From contig CAYSQW010000052.1 of the NCBI GenBank assembly GCA_964433135.1, positions 1 through 25,276 of the forward strand: a stretch of DNA of 25,276 nucleotides, written 5' to 3'. Below are positions 1 to 7,099 of this stretch, piece after piece (position 1 is the stretch's first letter; every line of letters begins with the position of its first letter). The notes under the pieces were generated by a model. That model ran no database searches. It was given only the letters and a program-made list of their open reading frames with translations, and was not told where the DNA came from. Source of the stretch: CAYSQW01 sp964433135. Its GTDB lineage: Bacteria > Acidobacteriota > Aminicenantia > Aminicenantales > Aminicenantaceae. Both the position numbers and the translations under genes were made by a program.

Positions 1-566
1 AATCCACGCGCCCGCGAGGGGCGCGACCTGTCTGATTTCGGCATTGTGATTGAACGCCCGATGGTTTCAATCCACGCGCCCGCGAGGGGCGCGACCAAGG
101 GGGAGTTGTGCCACTTATGCCGGAGCTTGAGTTTCAATCCACGCGCCCGCGAGGGGCGCGACTCATCCGGGTGTTTCCGCTTAAACAACGGTAACACTGT
201 TTCAATCCACGCGCCCGCGAGGGGCGCGACGCGGCTGCTCGGCCTTTTCTCTCCGATCATCAGCCGGTTTCAATCCACGCGCCCGCGAGGGGCGCGACTT
301 TCCCGCCGAGGTTCAGCGCCTTGATGTGGGGAAGTTTCAATCCACGCGCCCGCGAGGGGCGCGACTTGTTTAGGCGATCTGAAATCGACAGGCATACCCG
401 GTTTCAATCCACGCGCCCGCGAGGGGCGCGACGGCGGTTACTCCTCGACCTCGACACGGCGCGAATGGTTTCAATCCACGCGCCCGCGAGGGGCGCGACA
501 TAGAGCCCGTGAGATAGAGCGAGAGCTTCGGGCTGTTTCAATCCACGCGCCCGCGAGGGGCGCGAC
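1..566 (-). CRISPR. CRISPR array, type I-C-like repeats, 9 repeats and 8 spacers, left end cut by window
   Basis: The 32-bp repeat begins GTTTCAATCC on the plus strand and ends GGGGCGCGAC. Full copies lie at 64-95, 131-162, 199-230, 267-298, 334-365, 401-432, 468-499 and 535-566, with a 27-bp partial copy at 1-27. All copies are identical. The eight spacers are 35-36 bp and unrelated to each other by eye. The repeat contains an inverted repeat (GCGCCC / GGGCGC) that would form the crRNA hairpin. Read on the minus strand the repeat ends GGATTGAAAC, the standard 3' end (crRNA 5' handle) of type I-C repeats, so the minus strand is the likely transcribed strand and the leader should lie right of 566. 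No cas gene is present in the window, so the subtype rests on the repeat alone. Short open frames through the repeats are artefacts. Confidence 0.97.
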
Positions 567-808
567 ATGCGGCTCCGGGAGGACGGGCTTTCACCTGATC
601 CAGCTCCCTCCACCCCGGGAAATTTGACCTGTCCGATTTTCGTGTGGTAAAGTCAAGGAAGAATGTTTATCAAAAGTTCGCTCAACGGTTCGCCCACGAA
701 AACACTAAAGAAAAAGAACTTCGGCAGTTGTACGGTGTGCCGATGCCTTTCGTCGGAATACACCGGAACGGATAAGCCATACGGATAATCCCTGCAGGAC
801 GCTTTAGA
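567..808 (-). promoter_or_regulatory. Candidate CRISPR leader region
   Basis: This 242-bp gene-free stretch lies between the last perfect repeat and the poly(A)-polymerase-like gene. If the array is read on the minus strand, as the repeat polarity suggests, this is the leader side. The first ~50 bp next to the repeat are GC-rich, and 620-720 is more AT-rich. On the minus strand a TTGATA box (668-673) and a TTGACT box (near 652-657) are visible, but neither has a good -10 box at the right distance, so no promoter is called with confidence. No degenerate repeat was seen here, which also fits a leader end rather than an old trailer end. The + strand gene at 809 must also be expressed from this region. 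Confidence 0.4.
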
Positions 809-2125
809 TTGGACGCCAAACGCAAACCGGATCAAAATCGTTTCCCCAGCAGCCGCACGGTCAAACCCGTCGTTTGGGGCAAAGCCCGGCACCGAATCTC
901 AAGAAGGGATATCGATCCCGACGCCATCAAGATCGGGCATCGCCTCAATAAATTCGGGTTCATCGCTTACCTGACCGGCGCGGCGGTCCAAAATCTCATG
1001 CAGAGAATCCCCCCGAAGGATTTCGATATCGTCACCGACGCCCGGCCCGGCCAGATCAAGAAACGCTTCGCCAACACCTACCTCATCGGCAGGAGGTTCC
1101 GCCTCGCCCACGTCCATTTCAAAGACGGAAAGATCATCGAGGTGGCGACTTTCCGGCGCGCCCCGGACGCCAACCGGGAGGAGAAAGGGGACATAGGCGC
1201 CCGCCGGAGAGACTCCTATGGGACCCCCCGTCAGGATGCATTCCGCAGGGATATTTCGATCAGCGCGCTCTATTACGATCTGGCCACGGAAGCGATCATC
1301 GACTACGTCGGGGGGCTTAACGACCTGACCAACAAAATCATCCGGGTCATCGGCGATCCCGGGGAACGTTTCACGGAGGATCCCGTCCGCATTATCCGCG
1401 CGGTCAGGCACAGCGCCCGTTTGGGATTTCGTATCGAACAAAGCTCCGAGCGCGCGGTGGGCTCCCACCGACACCTGCTGGCGGAATGCCCCGGGGCACG
1501 CCTGTTCGAAGAGCTGAAAAAGGACCTTTCGCTGAAAACACGGCCCGTATTTGAGTCCTTTCGCAGATACGACCTTCTGAGAACCTATCTCGGACTCGCG
1601 GGAAAAACCTACGAATCGGATACGCCTCTCTTCTCCAGGTTGACGGCGCTGCTGGACGTGATGGAAAACGCCCGCTCCTCTGGTGCGTCCTTTTCCCCCC
1701 TTGAACTCTATGCCCTGGTTCACTGGCCCTGGGTAGAGCTTCATCTTCCCGGGAAGAACGGAGACATACACAACGCCATTGACAACCTCTTGAGGAAAAA
1801 CAGCCCGGCGGCCGTCATCCCCAAGAAATTTTTGGCCGACAGCATCGAGTTATTAACCATGGTCGGATATTTGAGCCAATCCCTCCGCACCGGAAGGTGG
1901 AAGCAATCCTGGAAACGGCGCGCGCATTACACGCCCGCTTCCCGGATAAGCTATTTGATCGAGAAAAAACGCCTGCCTCAGCAGGGAGAATCGTTTGAAG
2001 GCCTGCACCGCCGGATATTCCGCTCCCGGCACAGGAGACGGAGACCCCCGCGAAGGAATCCCGCGCGGTTGAACCGAGCCCCGGTCAATACGAATCCCGA
2101 TTCAGGATCCCGCTATTCGGATTAA
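809..2125 (+). CDS. pcnB: Poly(A) polymerase I / class II nucleotidyltransferase with altered GG motif
   Basis: This 438-residue protein resembles bacterial PcnB, which adds 3' poly(A) tails to RNA and promotes decay. Visible class II nucleotidyltransferase marks are the catalytic KDFDIVTDA (D71, D73), RRFRLAHV (95-102), EVATFR (111-116), FRRDISISALYYD (146-157), YVGGLNDL and the EDPVRIIRAVR element (190-200). The C-terminus is strongly basic (RHRRRRPPRR), as in PcnB RNA-binding tails. The nucleotide-binding motif normally read as GGxVRD is TGAAVQN here (56-62), losing the second Gly, the Arg and the Asp. Activity or nucleotide specificity may therefore differ. The start is a TTG with AGGAC 8 nt upstream; an in-frame stop at 773 excludes earlier starts. 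A CCA-adding enzyme is the alternative, but the RRFRLAHV motif and basic tail favour PcnB type. Confidence 0.85.
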   Translation: MDAKRKPDQNRFPSSRTVKPVVWGKARHRISRRDIDPDAIKIGHRLNKFGFIAYLTGAAVQNLMQRIPPKDFDIVTDARPGQIKKRFANTYLIGRRFRLAHVHFKDGKIIEVATFRRAPDANREEKGDIGARRRDSYGTPRQDAFRRDISISALYYDLATEAIIDYVGGLNDLTNKIIRVIGDPGERFTEDPVRIIRAVRHSARLGFRIEQSSERAVGSHRHLLAECPGARLFEELKKDLSLKTRPVFESFRRYDLLRTYLGLAGKTYESDTPLFSRLTALLDVMENARSSGASFSPLELYALVHWPWVELHLPGKNGDIHNAIDNLLRKNSPAAVIPKKFLADSIELLTMVGYLSQSLRTGRWKQSWKRRAHYTPASRISYLIEKKRLPQQGESFEGLHRRIFRSRHRRRRPPRRNPARLNRAPVNTNPDSGSRYSD

Positions 2126-2262
2126 AAAGACGAGCCGAACTCGAAATCATCCTTTCCACTCCTTCATGATCTCACCGAATCAACTCAATCCGCCGGGATG
2201 ACCGCACCCTAGCCGTCTTGGGGACTTTTCCAAGATCGAACACACGGAGTCCGAGACATGGA

Positions 2263-2291
2263 TTGACAAAATCCCATCAGTTTTATAAATT
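2263..2291 (+). promoter_or_regulatory. Sigma70-type promoter for first C69 dipeptidase
   Basis: A perfect TTGACA lies at 2263-2268. The -10 is either TAAATT at 2286-2291 (17-bp spacing, 4 of 6 matches) or TATAAA at 2284-2289 (15-bp spacing). It would give a leader of roughly 120 nt before the TTG start at 2418. The second dipeptidase gene has a similarly placed promoter. Confidence 0.55.
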
Positions 2292-2417
2292 TAGTTTTTC
2301 AGGTGACCTTTTGAGGAATTGTTCCTACCACTTCAACTCATCCCCCGCCGGCCCCTGCTCCGGCCTAACGGCACATCACGCCGGATTTCCGGGGGAAATC
2401 CAATTTGGAGAATCCGT

Positions 2418-4172
2418 TTGAAAAATAAGCGACAACTTTTGATTCTGGGTTTTATCCTCATCATTACGGCGGCGGCTTTCGTTCTCTCGTTCGCCGGACA
2501 GGAATGCCCGATATACGAAGCCGATAATATTCCCGAGGGCTGCACATCAATCATCGTCGGCAAGAACGCATCCGCGGACGGATCGGTGATGTGCACGCAC
2601 GCCGCCGACTGCGGCATGTGCGATTTTACCTGGCATTATGTCCCCCCCGCCGATCACGAACCCGGCGCCAAACGTAAAATCTATCACATCCATCAGATCA
2701 AAACATGGCACCCGCAGGAAGGCGCGAAGTGGGAAAAACTCGACCGGGGATATACGGGAGTGGACATCCCCCAGGTCCCGCACACATATGGGTATACGCA
2801 TTCCGTTTTCGGCTACATGAATGAAAACCAGGTCGCTTTCGGTGAAGCGACCATCGGCTGTCAGCGAAAGATGATGAACACGACACCCTCGGCGATAATG
2901 GATATCACCATGCTGACGCTGCTGGCGATGGAGCGCAGCACAACCGCCCGCGAAGCGATCCGGATCATGGGCTCCATGGGAGAAAAATACGGGTACGGCT
3001 TTCATGATTCAGGCGAAATGCTGGCGGTGATCGATCCTGACGAAGCCTGGATCTTCGAGATCATGCCGGTAGGCCCTCTGTGGACGCCCGAAAGCGGCAA
3101 GCCGGGAGCGGTATGGGCCGCCCAAAGGGTTCCGGACGACCACGTCAGCGTCTGCCCCAACGAGTCCCGAATCGGTGAAATCGATTTCGACAATGAAGAT
3201 TTTTTCATGTATTCGAAAAACGTCAAACAGCTCGCCATCGACATGAAGCTCTGGGATCCAGACAGCGGAGAACCTTTCAGTTTCAAGCGGGCCTACTCTC
3301 CTTCCGTGGGAAGCGCCGCCAGCACCCAGGCCCGTCGAGGGCGCGTCTGGAGATTCTTCGACCTGGTCGCCCCCTCCAAGAATTTCAGCGTGGATCTCCC
3401 CAACATGGATTTCCCGTTCTCCGTGAAGCCGGATAAAAAGCTGTCCGCCGCCGACGTTATGGCGCTGACCCGGGACAAATACCAGGGCAGCCGATACGAT
3501 CCCGCCAAGGGTTTGAAAGGCGGCCCCTACGGCAATCCGAACTACTTCAAGGGATTCGTGGTCGACGACGCGCGCTACAACGGCCCCCGCTGTATCAGCG
3601 TCGCCAACGTGGAATACACCACTCTCGCACAGTGCCGTGACTGGCTCCCGGATCCCATCGGCGGCATCTGCTGGATCGCGCTCGGCGCTCAGGACACATC
3701 CTGCTATATTCCTTTCTACGCGGGCGTGACCCGGATTCCCGAATCTTACACTTTCGGCGACCACTGGATCTTCGACCGCGGCTCCGCCCGATGGGCTTTC
3801 GACTACGTCGACTTCCATACTCAGGTCGCTTACGACCGCGCCCTCGAGGATGTCGAGCAGGCCCGGGAAAAATGGGAAACGGGAGGTCTGGAAAAAACCG
3901 CTCTGACGGACCAGATCGCCCTTGAGCTTTACAAACAGGACCCGGCTCGGGCCGTGGAATACGTCACGGATTTTTCCAACAACTACGCCAACCGCGTCAT
4001 AGACGCCTGGTGGGATTTGGGCGACCGGCTTCTAGTCAAATACAACCATTTCGGCGTCTATAACTCCAAAACCAGAAAAACCGGACGACTGGGAACTCCG
4101 GAATGGTGGAACCGGGCGGTCATCGAGCATGATCAGCTCGAACCCCTCGCACCGCCGAAAAAGAAAAATTAG
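2418..4172 (+). CDS. Secreted C69-family dipeptidase (PepD-like), paralog 1
   Basis: This 584-residue protein belongs to the C69 (formerly U34) Ntn-hydrolase dipeptidases, which release amino acids from short peptides. An N-terminal hydrophobic signal segment (about 8-27) predicts export. A short propeptide follows, then the expected N-terminal nucleophile Cys in EGCTSIIVGKNASADGS (C42 of the precursor), which autocatalytic processing would expose. Other family-like stretches are WTPESGKPGAVW, NVEYTTLAQCRDWLPDPIGG and the late WWDLGD...KYNHF. Two further cysteines form a CxxC just after the nucleophile region (DCGMC, 65-68). I chose the TTG at 2418 because GGAG lies 7 nt upstream and the start lines up with the TTG start of the paralog; an upstream extension to 2319 is possible but lacks support. 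It closely resembles the next gene along its whole length, so a tandem duplication is likely. Confidence 0.9.
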   Translation: MKNKRQLLILGFILIITAAAFVLSFAGQECPIYEADNIPEGCTSIIVGKNASADGSVMCTHAADCGMCDFTWHYVPPADHEPGAKRKIYHIHQIKTWHPQEGAKWEKLDRGYTGVDIPQVPHTYGYTHSVFGYMNENQVAFGEATIGCQRKMMNTTPSAIMDITMLTLLAMERSTTAREAIRIMGSMGEKYGYGFHDSGEMLAVIDPDEAWIFEIMPVGPLWTPESGKPGAVWAAQRVPDDHVSVCPNESRIGEIDFDNEDFFMYSKNVKQLAIDMKLWDPDSGEPFSFKRAYSPSVGSAASTQARRGRVWRFFDLVAPSKNFSVDLPNMDFPFSVKPDKKLSAADVMALTRDKYQGSRYDPAKGLKGGPYGNPNYFKGFVVDDARYNGPRCISVANVEYTTLAQCRDWLPDPIGGICWIALGAQDTSCYIPFYAGVTRIPESYTFGDHWIFDRGSARWAFDYVDFHTQVAYDRALEDVEQAREKWETGGLEKTALTDQIALELYKQDPARAVEYVTDFSNNYANRVIDAWWDLGDRLLVKYNHFGVYNSKTRKTGRLGTPEWWNRAVIEHDQLEPLAPPKKKN

Positions 4173-4240
4173 AGCCACTTTCGACATCGTCATATAAGGA
4201 GAATTCTCGACGGAAAGAAATCCGGGATCGAGACATCGAA

Positions 4241-4269
4241 TTGACATTGAACACGCAAATTTGTATAAA
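4241..4269 (+). promoter_or_regulatory. Consensus promoter for second C69 dipeptidase
   Basis: TTGACA at 4241-4246 and TATAAA at 4264-4269 are separated by exactly 17 bp. The predicted leader is about 97 nt and ends in a strong GGAGGAGG ribosome-binding site at 4359-4366 before the TTG start at 4373. A perfect 10-bp palindrome (GAGAATTCTC, 4199-4208) lies about 30 bp upstream; its role is unknown. The promoter shows that the two paralogs can be expressed separately. Confidence 0.75.
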
Positions 4270-4372
4270 ATAATCTTAAATCAGGGAATTAGTGCTTTGA
4301 AGCAATCAATCCGTGATCCCCGCGCCGGTGGGATAACCCAACGGATAATGAATTCAATGGAGGAGGACTGAT

Positions 4373-6124
4373 TTGAAACGTAAAAAATTATTTACTTTTA
4401 TGAGCGTGATCTTCTTCACGCTGGCGGTCGTGGGCGCTTTCGCGTTCATCGCCGCCGATTGTCAGCAGTGTGATCAGGAATATCTGCCTGACAGCTGCAC
4501 GTCGATCCTGGTCGGTAAAGACGCTTCGACGGACGGATCCACCATGACCACGCACACCTGCGACTGCGGTGTCTGCGACTGGACATGGCGACATGTCCCC
4601 GCCAAAGACCACAAACCCGGAGCGAAACGGAAGATCTATCACATTTCACAATACGTCACCTGGCCTCCCGAAGACGGTCTCAAGTGGGTGCGCTACCAGG
4701 ACGATTTCACCGGTCTGGAAATCCCGGAAGTCGAACACACCTATGCCTACAAACACGGCATGTTCGGCTACATGAACGAGAATCAGGTCGCCATGGGGGA
4801 ATCGACCATCGGATGTCAGCGGAAGATGCGGAATCCCACGCCCTCGGCCAAGATCGACTTGACCATGCTCTCCCTGCTGGGGATGGAAAGAGCCAAAACG
4901 GCGCGGGACATCATCCAGATCATGGGTGATCTGGCCTGCACATACGGCTACGGTTTCCATGACGCCGGAGAGATGTTTGCGGTCGCCGACCCCAAGGAAG
5001 CCTGGATCTTCGAGATTTTTCCGGTGGGCCCGCTGTGGACTCCGGAGAGCGGCAAACCGGGCGCGGTATGGTGCGCCCAGAGAGTTCCCGACGATCACGT
5101 AAGCGTTACTCCGAATGAATCACGCATCGGCGAGATCGATTTCGACAACAAAGACTATTTCATGTACTCGGAGAACGTCAAACAGGTCGCTATCGACATG
5201 GGATTCTGGGACCCCGACGGCGGCAAGCCCTTCAATTGGAAAAGAGCTTACTCCCCCAGTCCCGGCACCGCGGCGGCCACCCAGGGCCGAAGAGGCCGTC
5301 TCTGGAGATATCTCTCGCTCGTGGCTCCCTCGAAAAATTTCAGCGACGAAACCGAAGGCATGGACTTCCCTTTTTCGGTCAAACCGGACAAGAAGCTCTC
5401 CGTTCGCGACGTGATGAACATCACTCGGGATAAGATGTACGGCACCAAGTACGACCCCACGTCCGGTATCAAGGGCGGGCCCTTCAAAAACCCCAATTAT
5501 TTCCGAGGCTTCAAGGTCGACGACAAACAGTATAACGGACCGCGCTGCATCTGCGTCAATAATGTCGAATACACTTCTCTGACGCAGTGCCGCGATTGGC
5601 TCCCTGATCCCATAGGCGGTATCGTATGGCTTTCGTTCGGCGCTCAGGATACGGCATGCTACATGCCCATCTACAACGGCAGCCAAGATGTTCCGGAATC
5701 CTTCAAGGTCGGCGATCACTGGAAGTTTTCCCGCGATTCCGCCCGCTGGGCATCCGACTACGTCGATTTCCACACCCAGGTGATCTATAACAAGGCCATC
5801 GAAGACGTCAAGATCGCTCAGGAAAAATGGGAAGGCGGCGCCGTCAAGAATACGCCGCTCATCGACAAAACCGCCGCCGAGCTGTACAAACAGGATCCCG
5901 CCCAAGCCATAGAATACATAACGGATTACACCATCAACTACGCCAATTCCGTGGTGCAGGCATGGTGGGATCTGGGCGATTTTCTGCTTGTCAAGTACAA
6001 CCACTTCCGGTTCTATAATCCGGAAACGCGAAAAACCGGAAGGCTTCAGACCGAGGATTGGTGGAACCGTGCCGTTGTGGAACAGGAAAACCTGAAGCCG
6101 TTACCGCCTCCGGAAAAGAAATAA
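4373..6124 (+). CDS. Secreted C69-family dipeptidase (PepD-like), paralog 2
   Basis: This 583-residue protein is a tandem duplicate of the upstream gene and has the same layout: signal segment (about 7-27), short propeptide and probable catalytic Cys in DSCTSILVGKDASTDGS (C42). The Ntn-hydrolase dipeptidase domain fills the rest. Most residues match paralog 1 by eye. The CxxC after the nucleophile is conserved (DCGVC), with an added Cys two residues before it (HTCDCGVC). The body shows WTPESGKPGAVWCAQRVPDD, PRCICVNNVEYTSLTQCRDW and the late WWDLGDFLLVKYNHF. The TTG start is set by the strong GGAGGAGG 6-7 nt upstream. As an exported peptidase it should supply amino acids or trimmed peptides in the envelope, which suits the transporter genes that follow. 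The exact substrate cannot be read from sequence. Confidence 0.9.
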   Translation: MKRKKLFTFMSVIFFTLAVVGAFAFIAADCQQCDQEYLPDSCTSILVGKDASTDGSTMTTHTCDCGVCDWTWRHVPAKDHKPGAKRKIYHISQYVTWPPEDGLKWVRYQDDFTGLEIPEVEHTYAYKHGMFGYMNENQVAMGESTIGCQRKMRNPTPSAKIDLTMLSLLGMERAKTARDIIQIMGDLACTYGYGFHDAGEMFAVADPKEAWIFEIFPVGPLWTPESGKPGAVWCAQRVPDDHVSVTPNESRIGEIDFDNKDYFMYSENVKQVAIDMGFWDPDGGKPFNWKRAYSPSPGTAAATQGRRGRLWRYLSLVAPSKNFSDETEGMDFPFSVKPDKKLSVRDVMNITRDKMYGTKYDPTSGIKGGPFKNPNYFRGFKVDDKQYNGPRCICVNNVEYTSLTQCRDWLPDPIGGIVWLSFGAQDTACYMPIYNGSQDVPESFKVGDHWKFSRDSARWASDYVDFHTQVIYNKAIEDVKIAQEKWEGGAVKNTPLIDKTAAELYKQDPAQAIEYITDYTINYANSVVQAWWDLGDFLLVKYNHFRFYNPETRKTGRLQTEDWWNRAVVEQENLKPLPPPEKK

Positions 6125-6126
6125 CC

Positions 6127-6150
6127 GCGGCCGCCGCCCATGGCGGCCGC
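6127..6150 (+). terminator. GC-rich hairpin after second dipeptidase
   Basis: A perfect 9-bp stem (GCGGCCGCC at 6127-6135 with GGCGGCCGC at 6142-6150) around a 6-nt loop starts 3 nt after the stop codon. There is no T-run after it, so it may be a transcript-stabilising or partial termination hairpin rather than a canonical intrinsic terminator. It separates the dipeptidase message from the DUF6305-like gene. Confidence 0.5.
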
Positions 6151-6320
6151 CGCAGCATATAAACCGAATCCGTACAGCGGTACCGGACCGAACCGGCGCC
6201 GCATTCCGGAGGAAGGCATCGGCGACTCACCGATGTCGTCCACCGGAAACGGCATGAGCCATATCCGGATTCGGAAAGGTATGCGAGTGATACATATAGT
6301 TAAAGGAGATGGAGATTTAG

Positions 6321-6986
6321 ATGAAAAACTTTAAAAGATTGTGCCTGTTTACGGCCGCGGCACTCGTTCTGCTCGCCGGCCAGTCAGCAGCCGCCGGCGG
6401 CCAGGATATACCCAAAGCCGGCATGCCCATCCTGACGACCTCTGCCGGTCAGAGTTCGGATGTGATGACGCTGAATATCGTGGCGGAGGAAGCCGGCCTC
6501 AAGTATGATTTCTGCGATGTTCCCAACCTCGAAATGCTGTCGGCGGGAGTCGGGCTTGCGGGGAAGGAATCGGGGCCCGGATTTCACGTCGAAGTCCACT
6601 CCGATCTGGACAAATATCCGACCGGAACTCCTTACAAATGCGTTCTTTTCGCCATCGGCGCCAGTTTGAAAGGCATGGGAGCTTCGGGACTGACCATCGA
6701 AGATGAGGAAAAGCGCCTGAAGGAAATCATCGACTACTGCAAGAAGAACGAGATCTTCATCATCGGCATCCACGTCGGAGGCGTTTCCAAGCGCGGCGCC
6801 CCCGGCGGCGACAACGAACGCATGATCGAAGCCGTCGCCCCCTTTTCCGATTACCTGATCGTCGCCCAAGACAGCAACAAAGACGGCCGGTTCACAACGA
6901 TCGCCGAAGAAAACAAGATCCCCCTCAAAGAAATCGAATACGCCCTGGGCCTGGTCGATGTTCTGAAGCAGGTTTTCCAGGAATAG
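6321..6986 (+). CDS. Secreted DUF6305-like protein
   Basis: This 221-residue protein has a clear signal peptide (hydrophobic to about residue 24, AxA-like end in QSAAAGG). The mature part begins KAGMPILTTSAGQSSD and has a Rossmann-like run of alternating strands and helices. Notable stretches are YKCVLFAIGASLKGMGASG, an acidic helix EDEEKRLKEIIDYCKK, IFIIGIHVGGVSKRG and a late SNKDGRFTTIAEE. I recognise it as resembling the DUF6305 family, whose function is not established. The double GGAG site at 6305-6314 supports the ATG at 6321. It lies directly upstream of a transporter gene and downstream of two secreted peptidases, so a periplasmic binding or processing role in the same uptake route is an inference. 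It lacks the length of a normal solute-binding protein. Family assignment is from memory, not a search. Confidence 0.7.
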   Translation: MKNFKRLCLFTAAALVLLAGQSAAAGGQDIPKAGMPILTTSAGQSSDVMTLNIVAEEAGLKYDFCDVPNLEMLSAGVGLAGKESGPGFHVEVHSDLDKYPTGTPYKCVLFAIGASLKGMGASGLTIEDEEKRLKEIIDYCKKNEIFIIGIHVGGVSKRGAPGGDNERMIEAVAPFSDYLIVAQDSNKDGRFTTIAEENKIPLKEIEYALGLVDVLKQVFQE

Positions 6987-7009
6987 CATCCTACACGCAC
7001 ACCATCCGG

Positions 7010-7049
7010 CAGGGCCGGGCGGTCGATTTGCACGGCCCGGCTCTGTTTC
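7010..7049 (+). terminator. Stem-loop with T-rich tail between DUF6305-like gene and permease
   Basis: CAGGGCCGGGC (7010-7020) pairs with GCCCGGCTCTG (7035-7045), an 11-bp stem with one G-U pair and a 14-nt loop, followed by TTTCC and a T/C-rich stretch. It starts 24 nt after the stop of the DUF6305-like gene. It could terminate the secreted-protein message partially and lower expression of the downstream permease, a usual arrangement for binding protein versus membrane component. Confidence 0.6.
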
Positions 7050-7099
7050 CGGTCTTCTTCTATTGAACCTGCAAGTGCCTGAATAAGGGAGAAACGCCC

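Noticed and set aside
46..613. Open frames on both strands running through the CRISPR repeats
   Set aside because: They translate the repeat itself over and over (FNPRAREGRD, FQSTRPRGAR) and have no independent support.
567..640. Possible extra degenerate repeat and spacer beyond the last CRISPR repeat
   Set aside because: No meaningful match to the repeat was found at the expected distance.
899..1771. Long minus-strand frame opposite pcnB
   Set aside because: Shadow of a well-supported plus-strand gene; no domain resemblance.
2218..2421. Open frame upstream of the first dipeptidase
   Set aside because: It overlaps the promoter at 2263 and the dipeptidase start, with no recognisable product or start signal.
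5120..6004. Long minus-strand frame opposite the second dipeptidase
   Set aside because: A matching shadow appears opposite the first paralog (3009-3818), so it follows from the codon pattern of the duplicated plus-strand gene; no family features.
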